Source: Terriglobia bacterium
GTDB lineage: Bacteria > Acidobacteriota > Terriglobia > UBA7540
Assembly: GCA_030040455.1 (NCBI GenBank)
Contig: JASHTR010000390.1
Location: 1 to 12,815, forward strand
Direction: 5' to 3'
DNA: 12,815 nucleotides
Part shown: positions 6,954 through 12,815 of the stretch, piece after piece
Layout: each line of letters begins with the position of its first letter
Numbering within the stretch: the stretch's first letter is position 1
Position numbers and translations under genes: made by a program
The notes under the pieces: model-generated
Databases searched by the model: none
What the model saw: the letters and a program-made list of their open reading frames with translations, nothing else
Told to the model about the DNA's origin: nothing

Positions 6954-7607
6954 ATGGCCGAGCCAAGCTTAAAACATCCCTCACGACTTGCCCTGCTCGA
7001 TCCAGCCATCGTTCGCGGCGTCATTGCGCGGCTCCGGCTCACCCATCTCCTCGGCCGCTTTCCGGAGCGCCCCATTTGGGCGCTCTTCATGTTTATCAAT
7101 GGTTTCATTACAATCGGGATTCTTGCTGGGGTCGCGATGATTTCGCATACGCCTTTTGTATTCCCATCGCTGGGTCCGACGGCGATTCTCCTTTTTTACA
7201 CACCGCTCTCTCCAACGGCCTCGCCGCGCCACACCTTGTACGGTCATGCCATCGGCATCCTGTGCGGTTATGGGTCGCTTCTGGTCATGGGGCTTCACCA
7301 CGCCGCTCCGGCCATAGGATCCAACGTGGACTCACGGAGAATCATGGCGGCCGCACTGTCGCTTGCGCTCACGGCCAGCCTGATGATCCTGCTCAAGGCA
7401 GCGCACCCGCCCGCAGGCGCCACCACTTTGATCGTTTCGCTGGGTGTTGTGACCAAACCGTTCTATTTGTTGATCGTCGAAATTGCGGTCGCATTGCTCG
7501 TCGGGCAGGGAATTGCGATCAATCGCCTTGCCGGACTCGACTATCCGTTGTGGGCTAAGCGCCTCCAGCCGATGCATCCTTGGCAGCCGAAGGCGTCAGC
7601 CGAATGA
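6954..7607 (+). CDS. HPP-family integral membrane protein
   Basis: A 217-residue inner-membrane protein of the HPP family. Diagnostic segments are FVFPSLGPTAILLF (68-81), TASPRHTLYGHAIG (88-101) and the name-giving HPPAGATTL (151-159). Hydrophobic segments at about 41-64, 68-83, 98-114, 129-149, 154-166 and 170-190 suggest four to six membrane passes. A plastid HPP protein from plants transports nitrite; bacterial members are otherwise uncharacterised, so nitrite transport here is an inference. The Shine-Dalgarno-like AAGAGG (6946-6951) is only 2 nt from the ATG, so translation may rely on coupling to the methyltransferase 32 bp upstream. Its proximity to ric fits a nitrogen-oxide theme. Confidence 0.9.
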   Translation: MAEPSLKHPSRLALLDPAIVRGVIARLRLTHLLGRFPERPIWALFMFINGFITIGILAGVAMISHTPFVFPSLGPTAILLFYTPLSPTASPRHTLYGHAIGILCGYGSLLVMGLHHAAPAIGSNVDSRRIMAAALSLALTASLMILLKAAHPPAGATTLIVSLGVVTKPFYLLIVEIAVALLVGQGIAINRLAGLDYPLWAKRLQPMHPWQPKASAE

Positions 7608-7622
7608 CAACGAACCGGCTCA

Positions 7623-7654
7623 GCATGACGTCCGGGCGCTGAGAGATGTCATGC
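7623..7654. other. Hairpin after the HPP gene
   Basis: GCATGAC (7623-7629) and GTCATGC (7648-7654) are exact inverted arms around 18 nt. It begins 15 bp past the HPP stop. Only a short ATTTTA follows, so it is a poor terminator candidate. Its right arm overlaps the possible start of the next small ORF. Confidence 0.25.
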
Positions 7655-7776
7655 ATTTTAGTTACACAACACTAGCGAGTGTCCTGAGTCAGCGCATCAA
7701 GACAGTCTTGCCCAGCCTCATGCGGCAAGAGACGGACCCGGATCATCAAGCCAAGCAGAAGCAGGCAATCCTCTAA
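7651..7776 (+). CDS. Possible small protein, 41 residues, unrecognised
   Basis: An ATG-initiated frame reads MHFSYTTLASVLSQRIKTVL, then a charged, Gln/Lys-rich end (QAKQKQAIL). It stops 13 bp before the next small gene. Only a weak GAGAG (7641-7645) precedes it, and the start codon sits inside the hairpin arm described above. An exact CAAGAC-A-GTCTTG dyad (7698-7710) lies within the frame, which argues that some of this stretch may be regulatory instead. The frame also stays open upstream with other starts. No family recognised. Confidence 0.25.
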   Translation: MHFSYTTLASVLSQRIKTVLPSLMRQETDPDHQAKQKQAIL

Positions 7777-7789
7777 CGGAGGTATTCGA

Positions 7790-8014
7790 ATGACAAAACG
7801 CCATCCCCATCCCTTTGTGATCGCCGACTCCGACGCCGTGCGAACCCTTTCCAACAAGGTTGAGGTTTGGGCACAGCACCAACAGCGAAGAGAAAAGCTG
7901 CTGAAGGCCTTTCAAGAGGCGGCGTGCGCCTATGGAAGCGCCGTCGGTAAAGAGCGGAAGGCCTTCTTTCACGGGCTATTAACTGGCTACGCTGTGGCTC
8001 TCAAGCTGTGGTAG
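7790..8014 (+). CDS. Small hypothetical protein, 74 residues
   Basis: The frame begins MTKRHPHPFVIADSDAVRTL after a strong CGGAGG (7777-7782) at 7-nt spacing and ends 10 bp before the deaminase gene. The composition is soluble and helical: a basic/Gln-rich middle (WAQHQQRREKLLKAFQEA, about residues 27-44), then GKERKAFFHGLLTGYAVALKLW. No signal peptide or clear membrane helix is seen. The ribosome site and tight spacing to the next gene favour a real gene co-transcribed with it. I do not recognise the family and propose no function. Confidence 0.65.
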   Translation: MTKRHPHPFVIADSDAVRTLSNKVEVWAQHQQRREKLLKAFQEAACAYGSAVGKERKAFFHGLLTGYAVALKLW

Positions 8015-8024
8015 GCGGAGGCCT

Positions 8025-8504
8025 ATGGGAACCCTGAATCCACATACGGAACCAACTGCAACTTTCGATCAAGACGCAGAGTTCATGCAGCAGGCGATCC
8101 GGCTGGCCCGCATCGCCCTCGAGCAAGGTGATGCACCCGTCGGCTCCGTGGTGGTTCGTGACGGGAAGGTCATCGGTGAGGGCGTTGAAGCCGTGCGAAG
8201 CGAAAATGACCTTGCGGCTCATGCTGAGGCGATTGCGGTGCGGGAAGCCTGCCACGCACTCGGCTCGCTCGACCTGGCCGGCTGCACCTTGTATACCACA
8301 GTGGAGCCTTGCTACATGTGTTCCTTCGTCATCCGCAGCGCGCATGTTTCGAGGGTCGTAACCGGGCGGGCTGTGCCGCATGTTGGGGGGATCAACTCAA
8401 AGCATCCTATTCTTATGGATCCCGGCATCCCCAATTGGTCTCGCCCACCGCTCGTGACGACAGGCGTGCTTGAGGAAGAGTGCAGTCAACTGTTCACCAG
8501 ATAG
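8025..8504 (+). CDS. Nucleoside/cytosine-type zinc deaminase (CDA superfamily)
   Basis: A 159-residue zinc hydrolase of the cytidine/deoxycytidylate deaminase-like fold. The zinc site is complete: HAEAIAVREA with His66 as ligand and Glu68 as catalytic acid/base, and EPCYMC with Cys96 and Cys99. GDAPVGSVVVRDG (35-47) is the usual substrate-side strand. It resembles guanine/nucleoside deaminases and TadA-like proteins. However, EPCYMCSFVIRSAHVSRVV and the tail GGINSKHPILMDPGIPNW differ from typical TadA, so a tRNA-editing role is not assumed. GCGGAGG (8015-8021) lies 3 nt before the ATG, a little close, and the preceding small gene ends 10 bp upstream. A strong hairpin begins 4 nt after its stop codon. 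Confidence 0.88.
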   Translation: MGTLNPHTEPTATFDQDAEFMQQAIRLARIALEQGDAPVGSVVVRDGKVIGEGVEAVRSENDLAAHAEAIAVREACHALGSLDLAGCTLYTTVEPCYMCSFVIRSAHVSRVVTGRAVPHVGGINSKHPILMDPGIPNWSRPPLVTTGVLEEECSQLFTR

Positions 8505-8507
8505 ATC

Positions 8508-8544
8508 GCCGTCTCGTTGGCGGTGTCCGTCGCCGCGAGATGGC
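8508..8544 (+). terminator. Strong stem-loop just after the deaminase gene
   Basis: GCCGTCTCG (8508-8516) pairs with CGAGATGGC (8536-8544), 9 bp with one G-U. An inner GGCG (8519-8522) pairs with CGCC (8531-8534) around an 8-nt loop. It begins 4 nt past the deaminase stop. There is no U-tract, so it is either a non-canonical terminator or a 3' stabilising structure. Confidence 0.4.
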
Positions 8545-8596
8545 AAGCAGACAAAGGTGATGCTGGCATGACTATGGAATCCATCCAACTTTTTCC

Positions 8597-8631
8597 GCTG
8601 AGCGCTGAAAGCTGATGGCTGAATGCTAAAA
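8597..8631. repeat. Tandem 7-bp repeat, five copies (GCTGANN)
   Basis: Five consecutive heptamers read GCTGAGC, GCTGAAA, GCTGATG, GCTGAAT and GCTAAAA. The first four share GCTGA exactly; the last has one change in the core. The 7-nt period cannot preserve a reading frame without cycling, and the stretch is non-coding. Heptanucleotide tandem repeats occur in other bacterial phyla, such as the STRR repeats of cyanobacteria; kinship is not claimed. Confidence 0.7.
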
Positions 8632-8734
8632 TCAGATTCCCCGTGGAGTTTACCGTGAGCTTCTTTGCTTTGCCCCGATCGATTCGAAGAGGAGGGAATC
8701 GGCTCAAAGCCTACCTTGGGCGAAGCGAAGGGAT

Positions 8735-8757
8735 CGTTCGCAGCGGAAGAGCGAACG
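8735..8757. other. 7-bp inverted repeat upstream of the RND gene
   Basis: CGTTCGC (8735-8741) and GCGAACG (8751-8757) are exact arms around 9 nt. It lies 89 bp before the RND start, and could be an operator or another palindromic repeat unit. Confidence 0.25.
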
Positions 8758-8845
8758 GGCTCGGGATGACACGGCTGGGAACAGCGATCGCACGGACTCC
8801 AAAACCCGTCGCTGTGCTTGCTACCCATCAGGCGAGGCTTTATTC

Positions 8846-11800
8846 ATGTGGCTAGTTCGTATTGCTCTAAGGCGGCCCTACACGATGGCCGTCGTCGCGC
8901 TGCTGATTCTGTTGATGGGCGTTCTGTCAGCGACCAGAATGCTGGTAGACATTTTCCCGACCATCAACATTCCGGTGGTGATGGTGGTGTGGAATTATCC
9001 CGGGCTTTCGCCCCTGGATATGGAGCGCCGGATCGTGATCATCGCCGAGCGCGCCTATTCCACAACCGTCAATGGAATCGAGCGCATTGAGTCGGATTCG
9101 ATCCCCAGCGTGGGGCTGATGAAAATCTACTTTCAGCCCGGCACGGACATCGGCGCAGCGATCGCCCAGGTTTCTTCAGTTTCATCCACGATCCTGCATA
9201 TCACACCGCCCGGTACGGAGCCTCCCAACGTCATCCAGTTCAATGCCTCGGATGTTCCGGTGGTGCAGATGACTCTCTCCGGAACTCTCAACGAGCAGCA
9301 ACTTTATGATTACGGGCTAAACTTTATCCGCGTGAAGCTCTTTACGATCCCGGGTCTTTCCACGCCGGCACCCTTTGGGGGCAGGCAGCGGCAAATCATG
9401 GTTTACCTGAATCCCCAGGCCATGTCAGCCAAGGGTCTCTCTCCGCAGGATATTGTCAGTGCACTGCAGCAATCGAACGTGATTGTTCCGGCGGGACTGG
9501 CGCGCATGGGGCACCTGGACTACGACGTGCTGTTGAACGGCAGCCCAAGCCTGGTCTCGCGGTTCAACCAGCTTCCAGTGAAGGTGGTGAACAACGCTGA
9601 AGTTCTGCTCGGCGATGTCGGGCACGTTGAGGATAGCTATGCCGTGCAGGAGAACATGGTGCACGTGGGTGGTAAGAGGGCGGCCTATCTCTCCATTCTG
9701 CGCCATGCCGGCGCGTCCACCGTCCGCGTCGTGGATGCCGTTCGCGCAGCGATTCCTTCCATCGAGGCCGTGGCCCCGAAGGGACTCAGTATCCGGCTTG
9801 ACTTCGATCAGTCGGTGTTTGTGCGGGGCGCCATTAAAGGCGTGATCCGGGAGGCCGTCATCACCTCGCTTCTGATCTCACTGATGATTCTGTTTTTCCT
9901 GGGAAGCTGGCGGAGCATGGTGATTGTGAGCACTTCGATCCCACTTTCCATATTGACCGGGGTCATTGTGCTGAACGTCACGGGCAACAGCTTGAACCTG
10001 ATGACGCTGGGCGGATTGGCGCTGGCGATCGGGATGCTGGTGGATGACGCGACGGTAGAGGTGGAGAATATTCACCGTAACCGGGCATTGGGCAAGCCTC
10101 TCACGGTGGCGATTCTGGATAGCGCCTCACAAGTGGCAACACCGGCGATCGTGGCGACGCTCGCTATTTGCATCGTCTTTTTCCCGGTCACCCTGCTTTC
10201 GGGTCCTGCCAAATTCCTTTTCACGCCGTTAGCCCTCGCCGTCGTGGCTTCGATGGTTGCATCTTACTTGCTCTCGAGAACCCTCGTCACCACGATGTCC
10301 CGCATGCTCATGGCAGGTGAGAGACACGGTGTGGGCAATCCCGCGGCAGAACAGACTCAGCGTCCTGCGGGCATCCTTCACCGTGCCGCCGCCACCCTCA
10401 ACCGCTGGCGCGATCAGGGCTTTGCCCACTTTCAAAATGTGTATGGAAGCGTGTTGGCAACCGTCCTCGATCACCGCGCTTTCGCACTTCTGGTGGGTGG
10501 CTCGCTCCTGGTGGTCTCCGGCCTCCTTCTGACGCCGGTGCTGGGCATGGACCTGTTTCCCTCCGCCGACGTGGGCCTCATGAGGCTTCACTTTCGAGCT
10601 CCTGCAGGGACGCGCATCGAAGATACGGAACGGCTGGTGCTTCAGGTCGAGGACCGGATCCGGCAAATCATTCCCAAGAGCGAGCTCAACCAGATTAGCG
10701 ACATGATTGGGGTTCCCACCTCCTACAACCTCGCCTTTGTGCAGACAGATAACATCGGAGAAATGGACGCGGATATCCTCGTGTCGCTTCACCAGCACCA
10801 TCGTCCGACGGCCGAGTATCAAGCCATGCTGCGCCGGGCTTTACCTCCGGGCTTTCCGGGTTGCAGCTTCTATTTCGAGCCAGCGGATATTGTGAACCAG
10901 GTACTCAACTTCGGCCTCTCCGCGCCGATCGATCTCCAGATCACAGGGCCCGATTACGATCAAGCCGTGGCCTATGCGCGTGAACTATTCAGCGGGATCG
11001 AGCAGGTCCCGGGAGCGGTGGATGTGCACATCAAGCAGGTTTTGGATTATCCCACCATGATGGTGAACGTGGATCGGCAGCGCGCAGCGCAACTGGGCCT
11101 CAGCCAGAATCAGGTGGCGCAAAGCCTGTTGGTTGCATTGTCCTCCAGCGCTCTGGTTTCGCCCTCCTTCTATTTAAATCCTCAGAACAGCGTGAACTAT
11201 GTGGTTGCGGTTCAGGTCCCTTTTCAGCTTATCCATTCAACCCCGAGCCTGCTCTCGATGCCGGTCACGACGGGATCCGGAAGCAGCGGCCTGGGGCAGG
11301 CTATTCCTCTACCGCAATCGGGTCAACTTCCGGAATGGCCTTCGCAGACGCTCTCGAGCATTGCCAACGTGCATCCTGAGGGGATTCCGCAGGAGATCAG
11401 CCATTACACCGTCCAGCGCGTCATCGACGTCGAAGCCAACGTAGCAGGGCGTGACCTCGGAGGGGTCTCACGCGACATTCTGCAAAAAGTTCGAGCGTTG
11501 GGCAAGTTGCCGCCCGGCGTGCTGGTGACGCTACGAGGACAGTACGAAACCATGAACCAGTCCTTCCACACTCTCGGGCTGGGGTTGATCCTGGCCATTC
11601 TTTTGGTTTATTTCCTGATGGTTGTTCTATTCCAGTCCTGGCTCGATCCCTTCATCATCATGATGGCAGTACCGGGCGCGCTTGTGGGAATCATCTGGAT
11701 GCTCGCCCTTACCCATACCACGATTAACGTGGAATCGTTGATGGGTTCAATTATGGCCGTGGGTATTGCCACGTCCAACTCGATCCTGCTGGTGAGTTTT

Positions 11801-12136
11801 GCAAACGACGTCCGCATTGAGCAGGGACTTTCGCCGGTCGAGGCGGCGATTGAAGCGGGCAAGACTCGGCTTCGGCCGGTACTGATGACAGCGCTGGCGA
11901 TGATCATTGGGATGATCCCGATGGCATTGGCGATGGGAGAAGCGGGGGAGCAAAACGCGCCGTTGGGCCGCGCCGTGATCGGCGGATTAATTGTGGCGAC
12001 GGCCGCGACCCTCTTCATCGTACCCGTCATCTACTCCCTGCTTCGCCGGGAGATGCCGACGAAGCATCTGCTGGATGAGCGGTTTCGCGCCGAAACGCAG
12101 GGCGAGCAGGCGCGAAGGCACATCGACAACGAATAG
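8846..12136 (+). CDS. RND-superfamily efflux permease (AcrB/CusA-like)
   Basis: A 1096-residue proton-driven inner-membrane permease of tripartite efflux pumps, near the usual 1020-1070 length. TM1 lies at about residues 13-32 (MAVVALLILLMGVLSA). The first porter domain follows, including PPGTEPPNVIQFNASDVPVVQM. A membrane block runs from about 330 to 490 with GLALAIGMLVDDATVEVENI. A second TM1-like helix (FALLVGGSLLVVSGLLL, about 550) starts the repeat half, with a second porter domain and a last membrane block from about 910 to 1065. Asp400-Asp401 correspond to the AcrB proton-relay pair 407/408. The relay Lys940 position is Ser977 (GIATSNSILLV). GAGG (8834-8837) precedes the ATG by 8 nt. 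No adaptor or TolC-like partner is next to it; the substrate is unknown. Confidence 0.93.
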   Translation: MWLVRIALRRPYTMAVVALLILLMGVLSATRMLVDIFPTINIPVVMVVWNYPGLSPLDMERRIVIIAERAYSTTVNGIERIESDSIPSVGLMKIYFQPGTDIGAAIAQVSSVSSTILHITPPGTEPPNVIQFNASDVPVVQMTLSGTLNEQQLYDYGLNFIRVKLFTIPGLSTPAPFGGRQRQIMVYLNPQAMSAKGLSPQDIVSALQQSNVIVPAGLARMGHLDYDVLLNGSPSLVSRFNQLPVKVVNNAEVLLGDVGHVEDSYAVQENMVHVGGKRAAYLSILRHAGASTVRVVDAVRAAIPSIEAVAPKGLSIRLDFDQSVFVRGAIKGVIREAVITSLLISLMILFFLGSWRSMVIVSTSIPLSILTGVIVLNVTGNSLNLMTLGGLALAIGMLVDDATVEVENIHRNRALGKPLTVAILDSASQVATPAIVATLAICIVFFPVTLLSGPAKFLFTPLALAVVASMVASYLLSRTLVTTMSRMLMAGERHGVGNPAAEQTQRPAGILHRAAATLNRWRDQGFAHFQNVYGSVLATVLDHRAFALLVGGSLLVVSGLLLTPVLGMDLFPSADVGLMRLHFRAPAGTRIEDTERLVLQVEDRIRQIIPKSELNQISDMIGVPTSYNLAFVQTDNIGEMDADILVSLHQHHRPTAEYQAMLRRALPPGFPGCSFYFEPADIVNQVLNFGLSAPIDLQITGPDYDQAVAYARELFSGIEQVPGAVDVHIKQVLDYPTMMVNVDRQRAAQLGLSQNQVAQSLLVALSSSALVSPSFYLNPQNSVNYVVAVQVPFQLIHSTPSLLSMPVTTGSGSSGLGQAIPLPQSGQLPEWPSQTLSSIANVHPEGIPQEISHYTVQRVIDVEANVAGRDLGGVSRDILQKVRALGKLPPGVLVTLRGQYETMNQSFHTLGLGLILAILLVYFLMVVLFQSWLDPFIIMMAVPGALVGIIWMLALTHTTINVESLMGSIMAVGIATSNSILLVSFANDVRIEQGLSPVEAAIEAGKTRLRPVLMTALAMIIGMIPMALAMGEAGEQNAPLGRAVIGGLIVATAATLFIVPVIYSLLRREMPTKHLLDERFRAETQGEQARRHIDNE

Positions 12137-12234
12137 GGCGGGTCGATCGTATGCCGTCATCGATACTGGGAAACTGCAAGGGGCACGCCCGGGAGTGGCT
12201 CTACTTTCGCGGATAGCCGAAAACGATTTACGGA

Positions 12235-12249
12235 GGATTACCAATGATA
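12235..12249. repeat. Left arm of exact 15-bp inverted repeat
   Basis: GGATTACCAATGATA here is the exact reverse complement of 12749-12763. The two arms enclose 499 bp and the total span is 529 bp. Such a match is very unlikely by chance in so short a region. It may be a terminal inverted repeat of a small mobile element or a shared binding site. Confidence 0.6.
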
Positions 12250-12345
12250 GTGACGACCTTTTCTGCAGCGGCGCTCTGCGAGCGCCGATTGGAGTTTCTA
12301 CATTTCTGGCTGGCACGGGTGACCGGGAGTGGCTCTGCCACATGA
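12244..12345 (+). CDS. Possible 33-residue ORF in the repeat island
   Basis: An ATG 7 nt after GGAGG (12232-12236) opens a frame beginning MIVTTFSAAALCERRLEFLH that ends at 12345. The ribosome site is good. However, the frame runs through two palindromic units (12269-12287 and 12329-12341) and its start lies in the 15-bp inverted repeat. It may be the stump of a gene broken by repeat insertion, or mere chance. No family recognised. Confidence 0.2.
   Translation: MIVTTFSAAALCERRLEFLHFWLARVTGSGSAT
12269..12287. repeat. Palindromic unit: 8-bp stem, 3-nt loop
   Basis: CGGCGCTC (12269-12276) and GAGCGCCG (12280-12287) pair perfectly around TGC. It is the first of several hairpin units in the island and is typical of REP-like repeats in form. 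Confidence 0.55.
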
Positions 12346-12369
12346 CTTGCGGAAAGGCTGCGCCTTTCC
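12343..12369. repeat. Left palindromic unit flanking the transposase-like remnant
   Basis: This 27-nt unit (TGACTTGCGGAAAGG plus the complementary CCTTTCC part) is itself a GGAAAGG/CCTTTCC hairpin. It matches the reverse complement of 12567-12593 at 25 of 27 positions; both differences fall in the hairpin loop. A GTGGC-TCT-GCCAC mini-hairpin (12329-12341) abuts it on the left. Confidence 0.65.
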
Positions 12370-12393
12370 GTAGTCGGGCTGTATGATATTCAG

Positions 12394-12414
12394 GGCCGAG
12401 GCTGGGCCTCGGCC
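12394..12414. repeat. 9-bp stem palindrome before the transposase-like remnant
   Basis: GGCCGAGGC (12394-12402) and GCCTCGGCC (12406-12414) pair perfectly around TGG. It lies 11 bp before the ATG of the remnant and could act as a terminator-like or recognition hairpin. Confidence 0.5.
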
Positions 12415-12425
12415 GGCCTCCTGCC

Positions 12426-12545
12426 ATGACAACGATCAACAAGGATACGCCCTGCCTTTTCATCACCACCGTGGCCCGGAATCGTCTTCCGGTCATTGGG
12501 ACCGAGGCTCTGAAGATCGTGGGCTGTCGAGCCCTCTTGTGGTGA
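12426..12545 (+). pseudogene. Truncated N-terminus of a Y1/REP-associated transposase-like protein
   Basis: The frame reads MTTINKDTPCLFITTVARNR, then LPVIGTEALKIVGCRALLW and a stop, 39 residues. The pattern (TPCLFITTV..RLPV...T..LK..VCRAL) resembles, from memory, the start of IS200-like/RAYT tyrosine transposases from Acidobacteria. In those, the catalytic HUH motif and Tyr come later. Here both are absent and the frame ends 21 bp before the right-hand palindromic unit, as if the rest were deleted. The position between inverted palindromic units supports the call, because RAYTs act on such repeats. It could instead be a chance frame; a homology search would settle it. Confidence 0.45.
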
Positions 12546-12566
12546 AGGTGGAAAAGGCCGGGGTTG

Positions 12567-12593
12567 GGAAAGGCCGAGCCTTTCCGCAAGTCA
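12567..12593. repeat. Right palindromic unit flanking the transposase-like remnant
   Basis: This is the inverted partner of 12343-12369 (25 of 27 matches). The core is GGAAAGGCCGAGCCTTTCC, a 7-8-bp hairpin. Directly after it, 12592-12610 forms another stem (CAGGCGGC with GCCGCTTG, one G-T pair, loop GAA). Confidence 0.65.
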
Positions 12594-12614
12594 GGCGGCG
12601 AAGCCGCTTGAGCC

Positions 12615-12707
12615 GGGTAGCGCGGACCTAGGTTTTTTAGGTCCGCGGCTTGTCCTATCCACGCGGTTAAAAACCGCAGACCTCAAATGCAGAGGTCTGC
12701 GCTACCC
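12615..12707. repeat. REPIN-like inverted pair of palindromic repeats
   Basis: Two 34-nt units in opposite orientation (12615-12648 and 12674-12707) match at 27 of 34 positions. Each begins GGGTAGCGC on its outer side and forms an internal hairpin: GCGGACCTA with TAGGTCCGC in the first, GCAGACCTC with GAGGTCTGC in the second, read on the minus strand. The stem differences are compensatory (a G-C pair replaced by A-T), and the rest fall at the loop end. This indicates selection or copying for structure rather than sequence alone. Confidence 0.7.
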
Positions 12708-12748
12708 ACTACAACAAAATAGCCGGCGCGGACTTATATCGTTGTGTA

Positions 12749-12763
12749 TATCATTGGTAATCC
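12749..12763. repeat. Right arm of exact 15-bp inverted repeat
   Basis: TATCATTGGTAATCC is the reverse complement of 12235-12249. It lies 20 bp before the start of the next gene and overlaps the CATTGG/CCAATG dyad. Confidence 0.6.
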
Positions 12764-12769
12764 CCAATG
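12752..12769. promoter_or_regulatory. Dyad upstream of the last gene, possible operator
   Basis: CATTGG (12752-12757) and CCAATG (12764-12769) are perfect arms around TAATCC, 14 bp before the ATG at 12784. The placement suits a repressor or translational site. No regulator is known for it. Confidence 0.3.
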
Positions 12770-12783
12770 GGTTAGGGAGATTC

Positions 12784-12815
12784 ATGGTTGAAAAGAAAAA
12801 GTCGCTCCTCGCCAG
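12784..12815 (+). CDS. Start of an unidentified gene (cut by window edge)
   Basis: An ATG preceded by AGGGAG (12774-12779) at 4-nt spacing opens MVEKKKSLLA before the window ends. The AT-richer leader (12731-12770) and lysine-rich opening fit a real start. Only ten codons are visible, so no function can be given. Confidence 0.5.
   Translation, partial: MVEKKKSLLA

Larger units (their letters stand above)
8505..8845. other. 341-bp intergenic region before the RND gene
   Basis: No credible gene. It carries a strong hairpin (8508-8544), tandem heptamers (8597-8631) and a 7-bp stem at 8735-8757. A further exact 7-bp inverted pair, GATTCCC (8635-8641) and GGGAATC (8694-8700), frames the middle. 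I could not identify a good -35/-10 pair for the RND gene. Confidence 0.55.
12137..12783. other. 647-bp non-coding region packed with palindromic repeats
   Basis: Between the RND stop and the next gene start there is no intact gene. From 12235 onward it is a near-continuous row of hairpin units, a truncated transposase-like fragment and two inverted-pair elements, all listed individually. Positions 12137-12188 show nothing recognisable. CCGGGAGTGGCTCT occurs twice in direct orientation (12189-12202 and 12323-12336). Confidence 0.7.

Noticed and set aside
8025..8504. Assignment as tadA (tRNA adenosine deaminase)
   Set aside because: The zinc site fits the superfamily, but the segments around EPCYMC and the C-terminus are not TadA-like, so only a general deaminase call is made.
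8597..8631. Possible CRISPR repeat
   Set aside because: The unit is 7 bp and contiguous without spacers, so it is a tandem repeat rather than a CRISPR array.
8643..8855. 70-codon frame running into the RND start
   Set aside because: No ribosome site or family resemblance; it crosses non-coding repeat-like DNA.
10229..10822. 197-codon minus frame inside the RND gene
   Set aside because: Antisense shadow of a well-conserved coding region.

Overview
The window reads as chromosomal DNA from a GC-rich Gram-negative bacterium. Acidobacteriota is the likeliest phylum, which is an inference from three things: two consecutive Tat-exported sugar-metabolism proteins (a xylose-isomerase-like TIM barrel and a Gfo/Idh/MocA dehydrogenase), a large RND permease, and intergenic spaces full of short GC-rich palindromic repeats. 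No rRNA, tRNA or CRISPR array was recognised.

Layout. Positions 1-265 (minus) hold the N-terminus of an MFS transporter. Positions 476-2660 (minus) hold a two-gene unit, an HD/HDIG phosphohydrolase followed 10 bp later by cofactor-independent phosphoglycerate mutase (gpmI). A 112-bp divergent spacer with a 19-bp dyad over a consensus -10 separates it from the Tat-exported TIM-barrel protein (2773-3705) and the Tat-exported oxidoreductase (3796-5040), both plus strand. The 460-bp gap 5041-5500 carries a large REPIN-like palindrome and the leader of the next block. Positions 5501-8504 are a co-oriented series: ric/ytfE-type di-iron Fe-S repair protein, class I SAM methyltransferase, HPP-family membrane protein, one doubtful and one more credible small ORF, and a cytidine/deoxycytidylate-type deaminase. 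After a 341-bp gap (strong hairpin, tandem GCTGANN heptamers) comes a 1096-residue RND efflux permease (8846-12136). The last 650 bp are a mosaic of hairpin units, including a truncated Y1/REP-associated transposase-like fragment, enclosed by an exact 15-bp inverted repeat. A new gene starts at 12784 and runs off the window.

How the genes may work together. The two Tat proteins are a plausible periplasmic sugar oxidation/isomerisation pair. Ric repairs iron centres damaged by NO or oxidants, and a distant plant HPP protein moves nitrite, so ric and HPP may share a nitrosative-stress theme; this is a hypothesis. The RND permease has no membrane-fusion or outer-membrane partner in view.

Most unusual content. 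The non-coding DNA stands out: three inverted-pair palindromic elements, two of them with compensatory changes in their hairpin stems, and one pair flanking a transposase-like remnant. I see no clear previously undescribed multi-gene system. The repeat island at 12235-12763 is the best candidate for something worth study.
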